The notes under the pieces: model-generated
Seen by the model: the letters and a program-made list of their open reading frames with translations, nothing else
What the model was told of the DNA's origin: nothing
The model's database searches: none
Position numbers and translations under genes: made by a program
Assembly: GCA_037179385.1 (NCBI GenBank)
Contig: CM074200.1
Span: 36,459,884 to 36,523,883 of the forward strand
Length of the DNA: 64,000 nucleotides
Direction of reading: 5' to 3'
From: Holothuria scabra
Taxonomy: Eukaryota; Echinodermata; Holothuroidea; Aspidochirotida; Holothuriidae
In this document: positions 1-14,003 of the stretch, in pieces
How the letters are laid out: every line of letters begins with the position of its first letter
Position numbering within the stretch: position 1 is the first letter of the stretch

Positions 1-782
1 AAATTACTAATCTCGTACGTGAGGTATCTGTTGTAGCTGATTCTACACCGATGTTCCCCAACTGGTCTATTGACAGTCACATCCGCGCTATTTAGGTGGA
101 TCAGGATGACAACACATGCAAAATTAGTCACACAATGCGGTATATGCAATGGCTAATTAAACAGCCAGGAGATGCTTTCGGGATCCCCAAATTTTGGAAA
201 ACATGGCCTTGATGTTGTATTTTGCTGTGTCACCTTTACGGTCCGTCTGCAAGCCACACTTTCTTGGAGGAGAAGGTTAAGGGCCCTTCATTAATTTGCT
301 GACATGCCCCTTTTCCTTAAATCTGGGCACTTCTTTGAAGAAGTCAGAAACAAAAGAAAAAAGGCTCTTGAAAGTTCTTAATGTTCTTCAGCGAAGTAGC
401 TTATATAGAAGTTATTTTTTTCAGTTTACACAAAACAGTCAGCACACGGAACTATTGTCATGGAAGGTTCAGGCTCTTAACCAACGAAGGAATAAAGGGG
501 GTAACTCTACAAATTTTCGCTCAAAACAGTTAGGGAAACAACAATTATTTTTACCTTTACATGCGGCCTCTCTTCGTACCTTGACAACTCCTGGTCGGGA
601 GGGCAAGTTCCTAACAGGGCAGAAAACGAAAAAAATCTGAAATTGCTGGACATATTTCCTCGTATATTTTGGCGTACATTGTCAAATATTACTGTATAAA
701 GTTTCTATTCACCTCATGAAATTCACCATTATCCGCCTTTTGCGGATAATTTTAGTTTCTCATTTTCTTTTTGTCTCGACAG
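1..782. other. Upstream tetraspanin intron or flank, no recognised exon
   Basis: No tetraspanin-like coding segment can be seen here, although TM1-TM3 of the gene that continues at 783 must be encoded further 5'. A 114-codon open frame at 296-640 has no recognisable domain and no good splice context, so it is not called. The last part (about 755-782) is the pyrimidine-rich tract and AG acceptor of the exon starting at 783. Confidence 0.5.
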
Positions 783-3700
783 TTTGATTGCTGTGGAGCC
801 AATGATTTCACGGATTACAAATATTCTGTTTACATGGACGAACTGAACCAAGCTGTCCCATTATCGTGTTGTAAAACTACTGAACTGTGTTACATCGGAT
901 CGCCGGGAAATCCAGTGACAACGGTAGACATACGGCTAAAGGTACGTCAATAGTACTGGAACTCCATAAGAGGAATAAAATTTCAAAAAAAAAAAAAAAA
1001 ATACGCGTTAAGTTGATTATCAAAATTATTGGTCTATCTGGTATCTTCATCGCTCCTTCCGACCCTCTGGCAAAGGGCCGTACGGCGAAGCTATAGTATT
1101 GTACACTAGATATCAAACATTTTTATCACAACAGTGTAGGATGAAACATTTTCTTGACCATATGATTCAAACTCTGGTTAACAGGTTAAAGCCTTCTCAG
1201 CAAATTGCGCCCTCTAAAGCTATAGCTTTTGTAAAATCCATTTTTGAAGCACATTTTGAAATTGATGGGGTTTGCAGATTCCATTTCTAGCCAATTGATT
1301 TAAGTCGGGCCGGTCACGGCCTTTTTCCAGTTGTAGCTCATTAGCCAATTGTTTTTCCCGTCATTAAATTGTAGTTCTAACTCTTGCACCATATTACACA
1401 GGAGGGTACTTAATATGTAAGTATTAGTCAAAGTGGAGGACGTATCTTCCTCTAGGTCGGCCATCAGACCCTGTGGCTGGTCACCCCAATCAATAATACT
1501 GTCTTCTTAAAAAATGATTTATTAACTTAGAGTGACCACTCCTCTTCCCTTTCACAATTAGATAATTTTCAATTCAAGGATCCATTCCTATACTACTTCG
1601 CCCCTCTCCTACTCGATACTATAGTAGACAATCTAAAGAAACAGTTTTATATGAAAACTATTAAAATTATTGACTGGACTTTCAACATTTGAAAGAAACG
1701 CTACACGTGCTTTGTTCCTTACTGTGTATTACTTGTATTTATGTTGTGTTGATTAGCTGTGATTATTTTTATATATGGTTATCAAAAATTATAGAATCAA
1801 AGAATAGCAGTACCTCAGACAACATCGACCCCAGTAACAAACCACATGACTTGTGATGCAAATTGGCCATACGACTTATTACTAACACGATAAAAATTTT
1901 GATCACTGGTAATTTTGCAGTTTCGAAAGATAACACTTTGGTTTGCACTAAATGCTTTTTGTTCTAAAGACTGGCTTACTAACCACTATATGGAATACTT
2001 GAAAACAGAAGGAAGCCAGGAAAATATATATATATATTTTTTTACTTTTCTTTTAATGCTTATTATTCAGGGTTGCGTGTCAGCGTCGATCGAAACCATT
2101 GAAAGTAATTTGGTCGCTGTTGGGGCCGTCTGTCTTGTTGTACTTGGAGTTGAGGTAGGCACTGTGTAGTTAAGTGGTGTGACTACGGGTTTTCATGCCA
2201 ATCATGAAAAGACTGCTCTCGTCTCTTCATAAAAATGGAATTTCTATTTTCAATGTTCTATCTAGGTAATTATATAGACTGATTTGGGTAATAGAAAAAG
2301 TGAATGCTCTTGGCGGGGTCCTTCCCTCCAGTGAAGGACCCTCGCTACAGGGTAAGACAAACCATGAGGGTCATAGAGGGTCCAAACAGTGACAAGTCAA
2401 AAAAGCTTCGCTGAAGCCAATTCTAGGACGCATGTTTTATTTCATTCATTTTCATTCATTTCATTTCATATCTACCTCAATTTTCCCAATTTTCTGAACC
2501 ACCCACCACCTCTGGTTAGTCAGAAATTATCGGCCTGCTCCGAAATTTTACAACGCTCGTGACGTTGGCAAAATGAAGAGGAGCTCGACAGTTAAATGAT
2601 GCGATTGTGTTTGTTTGGGATTGCAGCTCTTCGAGGTTCTTTAATATAGATGAAATAAGGTTTGAAAGTTTTTAGACTACACCATGTTAACATTTTATTC
2701 ATGTTCTACCAACCCATAATATTTTATTGAAAGGCTTGACTATTTGTATTTAGCAGTGTATGTCAACCGAAACTTCTGTCAGCATAATCAATAAGCGAGT
2801 TCAATAACTTCGTTTTGGTGGCTATGCACATGCGCATATCCTCCAAATACCGCACCTACAACAGACGTGTTCCAAAATTTGACTTTAAATGAAAATTTGG
2901 TGACATCATTCTTTCTTAATCTATCCATAACTTTAGGGGGAATATTAAATGTGCTTTTTGTGCATTAGACTGTATTCCAATTGCCTTTTTGGTGTAAACA
3001 TCGTTATTTCAATCTGCCACGGTTATGAAGGGCTGACGAACCTCTATTTTCGTTCGGGTTGGATCCACCTAGTCTTATATGAACGTATTGCATGTAAACA
3101 AGACAACGCCGTACGCTATGTGCTAAATCGGTTTGTGTATCCCTCGTTGTGCTCCAGAATTCCATGAGCCAACGAATTGCCGAATTTGCTTAAAGACCAG
3201 CTGGGAAATTCGGCACCTCCGGCTAGGTCACCAGGTCACATGTACTATGACAAACTGTCTGTAAGTTGAACGTGCAAAGTCACACTGAGTTATCTCGACG
3301 AAGTGTGTTATTCCTGCACTGCCTGCATTGGTAACAATAAGTGTGCAAATTCGAGATATTGCAGGCGGACAAAGTAATGAATGTGTAGGTACCGTGACAA
3401 GTTTACATTTGACCCACTTCCACTTGATGCATTTCCGATCCCCCAAGTCGAAACTAAAGGTCAAGAACAGTCCCCCAACTTGAAGCAACAGCTTAATATC
3501 ACAATTTTCGTCGTATTCTCTAGTTGCTAACATCTTATGGCTTTAATATAACATGTTCGGGGTAAACGAAGCACTGTCTCCTAGTAAATTTCACATATGA
3601 GGAGAAAACTACTGTTACATGACTCTAAACAGCCAGTCATGAAACACGATAGTCTACACTACTTCAAGATGGGGTTACTGCCCTTGCCCTTTAAAATCAC

Positions 3701-6700
3701 ATAATTCTCTTCACTCCATTAGACTTCAAAGACATGACTACTTCATGCTCTTACTAAGATACGCAATTATTTTTGATATTTACTTATTCCTGTAAATACG
3801 CTGCAATGTGCGATCTAGAAAAATCACATCGTAACACGTGTGTTTGGTGTGTTCAAACAAAAATATAGGATATGTTTGTAAAGGATTCAAATTTTCAATG
3901 ATTAGCGTTAATGTTTCCAACAGGTACTTCATTTGTCCCGTTCAACTTAAAATTAATCTTCTAACCACAGGTGTGGACTATTTATTTTAATATCAAACTA
4001 AAAATGCACGAGCAAAATTTTAAACAGTTTAGAATGTAACCACATAAAGATCCTAATTAGAAACACTCAAAGAAAACATATAGTGTATTTTACCAGTTGC
4101 TTTATTTCAATAAAAATTAAGTATGTAGTAGTTCGTTGGTACAAATCTAACGAACTAACTTCCAACCATTTGATTTTAGACATGTTACAGACCTGTACTT
4201 TTACTACTACCTTAGCCTACACTCTAAAAATTAAGAGAGTGAAATTTTACTCGTTAGAAGAGTGAAGGTTAAAAAGTTCACGTGCACCAAAAGAGTGGAA
4301 ATTCACTTCAAAAGTGCGAAGTTTCACTCTTGACAGAGTGCCTACGGGAGCCACTCTTTAAAAAAAGTGATCCCTGGAGGGACTTGCTGTAGAGTGAATT
4401 TTCACTCTTCTTGGAGTGCGTTTCACTCTTCTTGAGGAAAATTTGACTATTCTGACACTTAAACATTCTGATGACGTGAATTTAGTTACCGTAATCTATT
4501 AGAGAGTGACTTAGTTCACTCTTTTGTTTTTACAGTGTAGTATATATCTTTCGCTGCGTCTCATGACATATTCCGTATTCAAGGGAATGCAAAGGAGTAA
4601 TTTTACAACGAATAACCACCATACGTTGTCAGCGGCCACCGTACATCCACGTGAACCGGCCGTAGTGTATGATATATGTTATACGACATTCCCCACCTAT
4701 GTACACGTGCTACTAAAACTAAAAGAGCGTTCCAGCGAGGTCAGCAAAGCGGAGTTTATCTAACTCATGACGATACATTGACAATACATAATTCACGTAA
4801 TTACACCTACCCTCTCACTCAAGCACCACCCCACCACAGTGGCGGAGCTGCCATATGGTCATGGGGGCGGTCTCCCCCACCCCCACCCCACCCCCCGACG
4901 GACCAAAATCGTCTGTCGGCGCCCGTTTGAGGTTTTTAACACACTTTACTCTTACACCATTTTTGGCAAAATACATAATTTCGTCGCGTTGTTTCAAGGC
5001 CTAGGTAACGAAATGCTCAAACAACCATCTGTTACTGTATTATCTTCACTTTATTCTGATTAAAAGAGTCATCTTCTGTAATATAGGGATAGGTTTTGCA
5101 GAAACGTATCTTCATGCTTTATACGCACTAATGAATGTTGTCTTTGTGCTAAGTTCATGGCTTTCACACCAATTATCGGGAATAATTGTCAAGAGAGACA
5201 ATAAAAGAGTTTATTAAGATACCAAAATGGCTTTCATGACAACATTTTTCAAAGTCACATGAAGAGAACATTCAGGTTAAAATAAAATAAACTATTATCA
5301 TAGTGGTAATGGTTTAAGAGTTTTAATGAGCAGTTCCATTTTGCTTTTCTCCAAGATAATTGGCTATTTCTGACACTGCACGACAATCTCACGAAAATGC
5401 TTATTTCTGTACTTGCGTGGTCTCAAAAGCCAAAAAATTGCATCAAATAAGCTTAGGTTTAGGTTACTTTTATTTACTATGAATTCGGTATCCAGAGAAC
5501 CAAGCAGACCTCTTTTCTTGGCTTTTACTTTAAATGTACTCAATTAATGGCTATTTCAGAGTGGTCACATGATGTAAATTACGTCAATTAATGTTTTTCG
5601 TGTACTTATCTTGATTTCCAGATGCCAAAAGTGTACACCTAACGGTGATTAATTTCCATAACTTTTTTCCCTCTGTAAGATTGCTCGCTATTTAGCTCAA
5701 GCAGGCTTAATCTTTATCTTCACAGAGTAGTCCATTATTACATTAAAATCTTAAGTCGAGACCTGACAATAACACACAAAATATAATGACCGCCTTCATA
5801 CTAGAATGTGAAAGAGAGGGATAGAAAGATGCGAGTCCGCAGGTAGGAGCCAGGGGAAACTTGCCCTCCCCTGGAAAATAAGAAAACCTCAGTGAAGAAC
5901 TGAACGAAGGAAACATAAAGGAAAAGACGAAGAAAAATTAACATCAATATTTCTTAACAGTTCACTCAGTGTTTTCTCTCTCTATTTATATGCGGTAAAT
6001 AGGCTCTAAAAATGTCATTTCCAGCAATCTGAGAGGCATTTTGGGCCAAAATCTCTTGCACTCCGCGGTTTTTACTATAAGAGAATTTAGTTACCCCCCC
6101 CCCCGAATTTTCTTCCGCGGAGGCCCATGGACAGAAAATTTTAACATGTTTTAATAGAAAAAACTTCAAGCCTTCAGTTGTTTTACGACGCTAAGCGGCC
6201 GCAAATGTGGGAGAAGCCATTGGCTTATGAATTACACTTCACATCGGGTGGCAACCAATTTAGCAATTTGGATCAAATTTGGGATTTTTTGAAAGGTCAG
6301 TTCAGATGGGGAAACCGTAAATTGCTCTTGGATGAAAAACCTACCTTACTTTGACCCGGCCAGGAATCGAACTCCAGACCTCCCGGTTGCTAAGCTTCAT
6401 CGCCTTAAATGCCACCCGACTTTATCCACTCGGTCATAGCACCACTTGCTGAGTGGGAATGCCAAAGTAGTCTTCCAAAGACTGAAAAACCGTGGCTTCG
6501 ATCGTGCTGAGACTCAGGGTATTTAATCCTTCGAAGCGCCACTGCAGACCATTTTCGCCTCCTCTGACCGAAATCCCTAGCTCCGCCACTGCCCCACCCC
6601 ACCCCTTCCATAATATAGACAAATCCTCCTTAAATACTGTTACACTATCATTGTTTGAAACAAATCCTGTCCAGCGTGCCAGAATTACGTGTTGCACCCG

Positions 6701-9700
6701 TGTGTCCAGTGTCTAGTATAACTCAATCAGCTGACCTGCACCTACATTGTAAGCTCAGTTAGGTGGAGTTCTACGGCTCAGTTTATAAGCAATTGGTTTA
6801 AATCGTGCATTTCTATCACGGTCTTTTTGTCACTTCCTACTCCATTGCTTGCGCTGAGCACCAAGCACAAAGACAGAAGTTCCATTTTAAGTCTTCAATG
6901 TATGATCCGGTCACGGTCAGGAGTCGAATTCCAGATCTCTGCTGTAACGTCAGCTCAGATTATATTCATAAAATTACCCTTTAAAGCGACGAAACAACCA
7001 TTCAAGCTCAAATGCCGTTATTTTCATTAGAAATCGAAAGTTAAACAATTGCTTCTTTAACCGTCCAACAAATGAGCCATTTGGTTGGACACTGGGCCTT
7101 AAAATTTCATCTAAATAACTAACTCTAACCGTCTAACGAGTATGGACCTATTGTAAAACAGATAAAAATCTGCTTCATTTACAAATACAAACTACAAAGT
7201 AATTTTCGATTCCGTTACCATAGGCCTGTAACTTCTAGACAACCTTACTTTACACACCTGCTTCTATTTGCGATGACGTCATTTGCTGAATTTTAAATTT
7301 AATTTGGCATATATGCACTTACCATTTACCAACCCCACAAAAGTAAACTATTGAACCCTTCTTCCGACTAAAGTAGCAACAGCCATCCTCAGCCAGATCA
7401 CTGCTTTATTGTCATTCTCCAATATTCGGTGAGTACCTTAATTCCACAATCAATCTCATAGATTGCAGGTTATCTACCACCGACGATTTCAATAAACCAA
7501 GATCTTCACGATTAAAGTAAATATTTCAAAGCAAAGCGTCAAAAGGTATTTCCAATCTTCCGACGTCATTTTCTTGCTGCCGTTGCTTTCTTTCTTCTTC
7601 GATTAATTCATTTTCCCTATGTTCCTTTCCTTTCAGGTTGCCGCCATGATATTTTCCTGTTGTCTCAGTAGTTCCGTGGGGAAATACGCCTAACAAAGGT
7701 CTTTCTTTCATTCTCTTCTCTCCTTTTTCTCTCCCTTTCTTTAACCTGTTCTTGCATATACTCATAGTTTGGTGCTACCATTACTACAGAATTATAAAAA
7801 AATGAATATTTAATTTTTCCTAGCATTCAGAAATACTATTTCTGTAAGCATTTTCTTCTTTTGCGCGAAAGTGTAATAACCTGTAAGTGTGCAATTATGA
7901 AGGATAACCTCTGTAAAAATGTGATCGAATGGAGTAATTCATTTGTAATTGACATAAAACATAAAAGAATAAGCAAGATTCCCGGATTTCCTGGAGAAAA
8001 AATTCAATGACTTGTAAACCATGCAGAAGTGCTTTCTATTTCATAAGGTGAAACTGCATCTTACCTTAATATAGCATCATAGCGTTCGGAACATACTAAC
8101 CTTTAATTTAAAGTAATGCATTTTTTCTTGAGGTATAGTGCATCATGGGAAATTTGTGGACCGCATCGGAGCATTTGACATTGCATTCAATTTACTTACC
8201 AGGTTCGATGCCGATGCGGGGAATGTTAAGCAATATTTTGTATACCTATATTTTATAGGAAAAATTTGCTTAATCTGCAGGAAAATTTATTCAAACAGTT
8301 CAGTAGTATTATAACACCTAGCTTTGGGACAATGGATCAAGGTTTCACCCACTACCTACGTGACCATCCTGCCTTGTACCACAGTTTTAAAGTGATATGC
8401 ATATGCCATGACTAATCACATAAATACGGATTAACAATACTCTTACATCCATTCCCCGTGTCATGTCAAATATACCTATCAGCGGACATATGAGTTCGTC
8501 TTCTGAGTCATGTACAATGTGTCAATCTTACAGAGATTTATTGTCAAAGTTACTTAAAAGGGAATATGTAATCACCCCATGCAAATTGGATTAGAGTAGT
8601 AGGCTATCCTATTTCATGACTGACACTTGAGAATCACGTGACATTTTTCACTCAATGGTGAAATCTAAGAAGAGTCACTGCTTTGATTTACCCTGAAATA
8701 TGCAAATATTTATATCCTGAAACATCATGAAAGACAGGCGCGGATCCAAGGGAGGGGCGGCCTCATCCCCCGCCCCTTTTCGCCAGATCAACAATAAAAC
8801 ATATGGGAAATTAGCAGTGCAACACCCTCACACCCCTGTTTTCTCTTAGGTGAGCCCCAGCCTCTTTTTTGAATGTCTGGATCCTTCTCTGATTTAAGAT
8901 ACTTGGAAGACAAACAAGAAAATTTGTAAGGTTTTGCTGTTGTTTTGAAATACTGTATTGCTTACTAGTATACTGTTTTGATGATTGATATCGCTCGGTT
9001 ATCAGGTTAGCAACGCTCTTAATTGAACATCCTTGTTCAAAGGATCACTGACTATGAAATCTCTTCAAACATTTGATTACATCCCGTTTGAAAATGAATC
9101 GATTTTAATTAGTTTTGGAACTAATTTGTTCAATTTTTTATTCGACAACCTGTGTATTACTTCTTCTAATAACATTCCTGTTCAACTTTAAGAGGAATCT
9201 TAAGAGTGAAAATTGCTGTGCTATATTTGCGCTGACGAAAAGGGGAAGGGATTTCAGTAAGGTATTTTACTCCAACCTGCTTACCATAATTCATTAAAAA
9301 AGCTGGAAATCTATTTAACCTTGAACACACAAGCATTTCCAACAACCTTCACATTCTGATAAGGTGAATCAGTAACGTCAAAAGTCCGGCCCTTCTTGAC
9401 TGCCAATCAAAAACTACGGTATGTAAGTACAGCTAGCTGAAGAGCAATTGACCTATGTGACGTCTCCTGTTTTTTACCCAGTAGTGGGCGTGGCTAACTA
9501 AGAAATGCATCACGTGAAAACACTTTGACGAATCCGGTTACCAAGTGATGCATAGATTGTCTATTATCTGTGCGGTCCATCTTCTCATTTCTCTCGTCTC
9601 CCTGTACCATGATAAGTTGTATTCAATGCAAAACCTAAACGTAAGATGGGTTTGGGGCTGTTTGCAACCATCTGGAATATATGTAGTCAAGAGTATTACT

Positions 9701-10568
9701 AAAATTATGGCTGATCGATACCAGCAATTGCTCACCATTACCTGTTTATTTGACCTACGGTTTTGTCAATAGACCTTATGCATATGATGTTAAATTGCTG
9801 TTAGCGCTGGGCGAAGGCTACAGCGTGCTTCTATTAGGGCGTTCACGCTGACGTCACTGATTGGCATTGGTTGACATAGAGCACGTGCAATCATTCATGC
9901 ATGTATGGTATTGGCTGTGCGTGTAAACGATTGCGCGACTTCACGCGGAATGTGAGCCAATTGGAGGCTACTTTTCATTGCGACGACAGTGTAAGCGCTC
10001 CTGACCAACTCTTTTGACGCCAGAAAGTGACTGCATTTGTTTGTGAGTCTATAGATCACTTGCTTCAATGATATATTAGCACTTCAGATAAGAACTGAAA
10101 ATTAAACCATTTGTATCTTTCCTTTGTTTCAATTCTATCTTCCTCGACATGCATATGTAGTCATGAATTCTGGTATACAATTTTACTTTCCTTTTATTTT
10201 CCAAGATTCTAACCATGGTGTTCGCCAGGTGTACCATGAAGAGTATCAAGAAAGAAAATTCCATAACAACGACAGTTAAAGTTAAAAGTAAACCACCAAA
10301 AGAAAAATCTTCAAAGCAAAATTCATCTAAGAAGGGGACTGGGACCACACCTTCAACTCAAGCGACTGCACCTCCGCCCGCCTATTTTGAACCAATGCCT
10401 CCTGTAAATGACGGTTATCGAGCGGATTACTCAACAACAATAGAGGACGTTAAGGTAGTTCCTACGGTTGCGGACCAAGGACCATATCCGTCAATGCCTA
10501 ACTCCACTGCTCAATCGGATCTTTCTCCGCATCCCGTAGGGAGCGATGAATATGTTTACATCAAATGA
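783..10568 (+). CDS. Tetraspanin, 3' part (three exons, 5' incomplete)
   Basis: Tetraspanins are four-pass membrane proteins that organise partner receptors into membrane microdomains. Three + strand exons are seen: 783-941, 2071-2154 and 10206-10568 (stop TGA), all joined in phase 0 with AG acceptors and GT donors (GTACGT, GTAGGC). Exon 1 opens with FDCCGAND, the diagnostic CCG of the large extracellular loop, followed by PLSCC and a further Cys. Exon 2 begins GCVSAS, which supplies the last loop Cys (six in all), then NLVAVGAVCLVVLGVE, the first half of TM4. Exon 3 begins ILTMVFARC, closing TM4, and adds a tail of about 110 residues rich in Lys, Ser and Pro with a PPAY (PPxY) motif. The tail is long for the family, where a few to about 40 residues is usual. 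TM1-TM3 are upstream of the window. The family call is firm; the subfamily is not resolved. The intron before the last exon is about 8 kb. Confidence 0.88.
942..2070 (+). other. Tetraspanin intron with a SINE fragment
   Basis: This is a GT-AG intron between the two large-extracellular-loop exons. It holds a short homopolymer A run near 985-1001, a degenerate SINE piece at about 1288-1362, and a small repeat near 1057-1090 that is also found near 57000. No coding segment is seen. Confidence 0.6.
1288..1362 (-). repeat. SINE fragment (tRNA-derived family, body only)
   Basis: The segment matches the body of the SINE seen complete at 30037-30283: the 'ccaattgatttaagtcg' part and the 'ccagttgtagctcattag' part follow in the same order. 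The tRNA-like head is missing. Orientation is taken from the complete copies. Confidence 0.6.
3454..3694. mobile_element. MITE with about 30-bp terminal inverted repeats
   Basis: The left end reads TAAAGGTCAAGAACAGT and the reverse complement of the right end reads TTAAAGGGCAAGGGCAGT. The complementarity continues through 'cttgaag' on both sides. The interior has no open frame. Half-copies sharing the right end and subterminal part lie at about 10691-10825 (inverted) and about 61985-62123, so this is a dispersed family. Confidence 0.65.
4217..4540. mobile_element. MITE with reiterated AGAGTGAA motif
   Basis: The terminal inverted repeats are CTACACTCTAAAAA on the left and CTACACTGTAAAAA as the reverse complement of the right end. 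The interior is dominated by about ten direct and inverted copies of AGAGTGAA/TTCACTCT, so the whole 324 bp can fold back on itself. No coding potential. The flanks do not show a clear target-site duplication. Confidence 0.7.
6346..6440 (-). repeat. tRNA-like SINE head
   Basis: On the - strand the segment reads like a tRNA with a long variable region: an A-box-like GACCGAGTGGATAAAG and a B-box-like GGAGTTCGATTCC, about 60 bases apart. It is followed downstream by a non-tRNA tail, so a SINE head is more likely than a functional tRNA gene. Confidence 0.5.
6745..6960 (-). repeat. SINE copy, diverged
   Basis: The segment matches the 30037-30283 SINE in order: 'caattggtttaaatcg', 'ctactccattgcttgcgctg', 'agcaccaagcacaa', then the inverse B-box region near 6910. 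The head is degraded. Confidence 0.6.
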
Positions 10569-11184
10569 ATATTCATGCTCGAAAACATCTTTACTTGATC
10601 CTAAAAATTTTAATTTGTAAGGTCGTGTCACATTAATGTCTTGAGATATCTATAGCATGCCTGAAGTCATGTCTCAACGTTAGGTCAGCGTTTAAAGGGC
10701 AAGAACAGTCACCCAAATTGGGAGTCACGTAGCAGACGGTCCTGTTTCATGACTTTCATGACTGGCTGCTGAGAGTCATGGGAAAAAATTCTCTTCAAAT
10801 GTAAAAATTACTTGAAGTAACGGCTTGTTTTTCATTTAATATGCAAAACTGAAGTTATAAAATATGATAAAAGATACTTCAAAAAGAAATAGGAGGAAAA
10901 TTGTGAGATTCAGATGTTGCTTCAAAGTAAGTTTGGGGGCAGCTCTTGATTTTTAAGATATGAGGCTAGGTAAGGTTCGAAAGCTCTCGACACATATTAA
11001 TGTACATTATATCTTGTGTAAAACCTTGTTGATGGAACAGCAGTATGCATTAACACACCCTATCACCAGCTGTATAGCGATATGATGTATATGACTCGAA
11101 CAATTTGACTGAATCTTACTCATGTTCCTACTAAATGTTGTAAATTGTACAAGTTTAACAGAAATTAATAGATCTATGAATAAA
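10569..11184 (+). other. Probable tetraspanin 3' UTR
   Basis: The first AATAAA downstream of the stop codon is at 11179-11184. Part of an inverted MITE copy (about 10691-10825) lies inside. The extent of the UTR is inferred from this signal alone. Confidence 0.4.
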
Positions 11185-14003
11185 TTGACTCTGGTCCCAC
11201 GGACACGGCAAATCGACGACTCGGTAGCTTCTCAATGGAGTTATGGCGTTTGGTGTTGATATTTACATACATGCCACACAAAGAATTCGAAAGTCTTCCT
11301 TATTCAGTAGTTACACTGAAATTCATACGTGCATTGTAAAACATTTCGCATTTCCCTTGCAATTTTACCCATTTGCGGACAATTTAGCGTTGCACATGAA
11401 GAAAATATTTAACTCCCTGAAACTGATCTTTTGTTCAAGAAACTGTTTTCAGAATTATTGAAACCCGTCACTAATTAGAACTTGAGGATGCATCTAAGAT
11501 GCCACTGGCTTAATTCTACACATGCGTCTCGCTTTAATGATTTTTTTCCCTTTCCCCTTCCATTTGTCCATCCCGAAGCTATATCGCCCCCTCAAAACTC
11601 TCTCTGGCAACTGACAAACACTTCACTTCACGTTATTAGTCAGAGCTGAAACATGTGGATAACTTAATTCGATCCGGGTGGTTTACTTAAATTATCAATT
11701 ATCCCTTTCGCCTGAGGACATAGAGATTGATATTACCGTATAGTTGTTCATAAAATATGCATAATAGAATTGATTACTCAAAATTCCTAAGTACGGTTTT
11801 AATTTTCATGACTGCTGAACATTCTTTGGCAAGAAACCCGTACAAAGTGGTTTTTATTTACAGTGTTACTTATACTCAGAACAACATGCCGATTTTGTCT
11901 GGTGAAAATTTTCATATAAACAGATGTAGCCTAATTTTGTTCTCTTACTAAGCCAGCTCGTAGCCAACTTAAGTGGGATAAGGGGTGGAGTCCCCAGAAG
12001 AAAATTTGCGCCCATAGCAGACTAAGTGGCGGCACTGTCTTAATGTATTTCAATGTATATCTTCTCCCACGCACCTCCCACCCCACTTTTCTTCTCCTCT
12101 CCCTGCTTTTACACCTCTAGGGTTCCCTGTCTGGTAAAGACTGGCTGTGGACCTGACACCAAGTCATTCATTCGTTAACAATTTTTTAAACTTTAGTTTC
12201 ACCGATGTTTTGAACAGTAACCAAAAAGCTAGAATACTCGGAATGTTGAAGAACGTCAAAAGACCAAATGGATATGATATGATTAGATGACGTTTATTAT
12301 CATTCGCAGATATATTCACTAGGATACTATGTAGTTATTCACATGAAGTCAAAGCCGAACCGTTTTTGGCAGATACTTGATAATTACAAATTGCACTTTG
12401 TAAAATGTTAATATTTCAGTATTGTTCGAAGTGAAAGAACTATATGATACATTCCAAAATGCGTGTGTATTTTTTTTTTTTTTTGCTTTGTTTTTCTCTT
12501 CCTTGGGGCCCACTCTTGAAGCTTTTGTAGCTCACTTTACGGCAGGTGCCGAATTATCCCCGCTTGGCCTAAAACAGTTGATTACGCTAAAAATGAACTG
12601 AGAGATGCTGGGTTCTTGAGATACATCCGAGTCATGAACAAGGATAGATAAATGTATATAACCGGTAATAATGTGCAGTATTGGTATAAATGTGTAAAAT
12701 ATTGATTTGCCTCATAGCGACAAGTGAAGTGTAATTTGTCCCACACATTTTTCAAAACCTTTTTTTTTTAAATCAGCTATTTTTTCTTTCAATCATGTTT
12801 TCTTATAGGTGGAATACGCAATGATTTAGCCAGGGGTACTGTATGTTGGGGCTTTCTTTTCTTGAAGGAATTCGTTACCCCAAAATTTTCAAGTTGTCAT
12901 CATTGATTTTACATATTTTGAAAAGGAGATAGAAAATGTAATCCTGTCCGAACGAATACCCATCAGTTGGCGAGGACCGTACAGAAAATTTAGAAAAATC
13001 ACGACCTCTCAGAGAGCGTGAAATAGCATTTCCCGTGTTTGTTAGTATATAGAATATTCTTGAATATATGCGATAAATGTTTACTCAATAAAAGGGAACA
13101 AATAGCAGACTGCTGTAAAATTCACCTGATAAAACAGACAAGCCTATACCATGAGCAGTCAACAAGTTAGACTACTACTAAGGTAAATATCAGAAAATAT
13201 GGCGTTTAAGCCGTCAGCCGTCTCGACGTAGGAAAAAACTTTGAAATCACCATTTCTTCATGATATTCATTCAGTTATTGATGCATGAGGGTGACTTGAT
13301 GACGTGGCTGGGAAAATGATCACACCGGCAAAACGAGCTATACATGTCAGCTGTCTGGCCGACAAAAGACCGATATGACCATAACCCTGTAGCTGATGGT
13401 AGCTTCATTCCATGATTATGTGTTACTCTGAAAACGGTTTCGATCATAACTTCGCAAGAACCCAACACAATGTAAAAACTCCTGAAACGGCATAACCATC
13501 GTCATATCGAAAAGCATGGATTTTATTCAGAACAGTTAAAAAAGTTCAATAATTTTAAACCAATTTACATGAAAAAGTAACTCCCCTCAGTCCCTTTCTC
13601 AGCAGATCCTGCAAGGCAAAAGCAAGTAATTCTTTGGCATGCACTGGCGCTGATCAGTTTATGACCCTACCTAACGACAATCTGAAAAGAAACTTACAGA
13701 TCACAGCTCATCAGTAGGAAGTGAGACGTATTTTCATCCTATTGCATTTTTGGCCCATCCTTTTTCATTTTCCTACTGATTTGATGAAAAGCAAAGCAAA
13801 GAGAAAAAAAACAAGGAGGTCAAAAAAGGTATTGGAATTAAAAAATGATAGAATAAGCTCATGGTGGACTTAAATGTATAGGCTCTCACGGAGTCACGGG
13901 ACGTCATAGGTTTTTCACATGGATATAGAAACCCGGGTATGTACGAACAAGCTTGCCCTTAAGATGAGGTTCTAACACCTTAACTGTGTGACGTCACTGA
14001 GAA

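Larger units (their letters stand above)
2155..10205 (+). other. 8 kb tetraspanin intron, repeat-bearing
   Basis: A long GT-AG intron separating the two halves of TM4. It contains an inverted-repeat MITE (about 3454-3694), a second MITE with reiterated AGAGTGAA (4217-4540), G/C-homopolymer-rich dispersed repeats (about 4830-4905 and 6570-6620), a tRNA-like SINE head (about 6346-6440) and a SINE copy (about 6745-6960). The rest shows no recognisable coding or RNA gene. Confidence 0.6.

Noticed and set aside
296..640. 114-codon + strand open frame
   Set aside because: No domain, no splice context; length within chance for this base composition.
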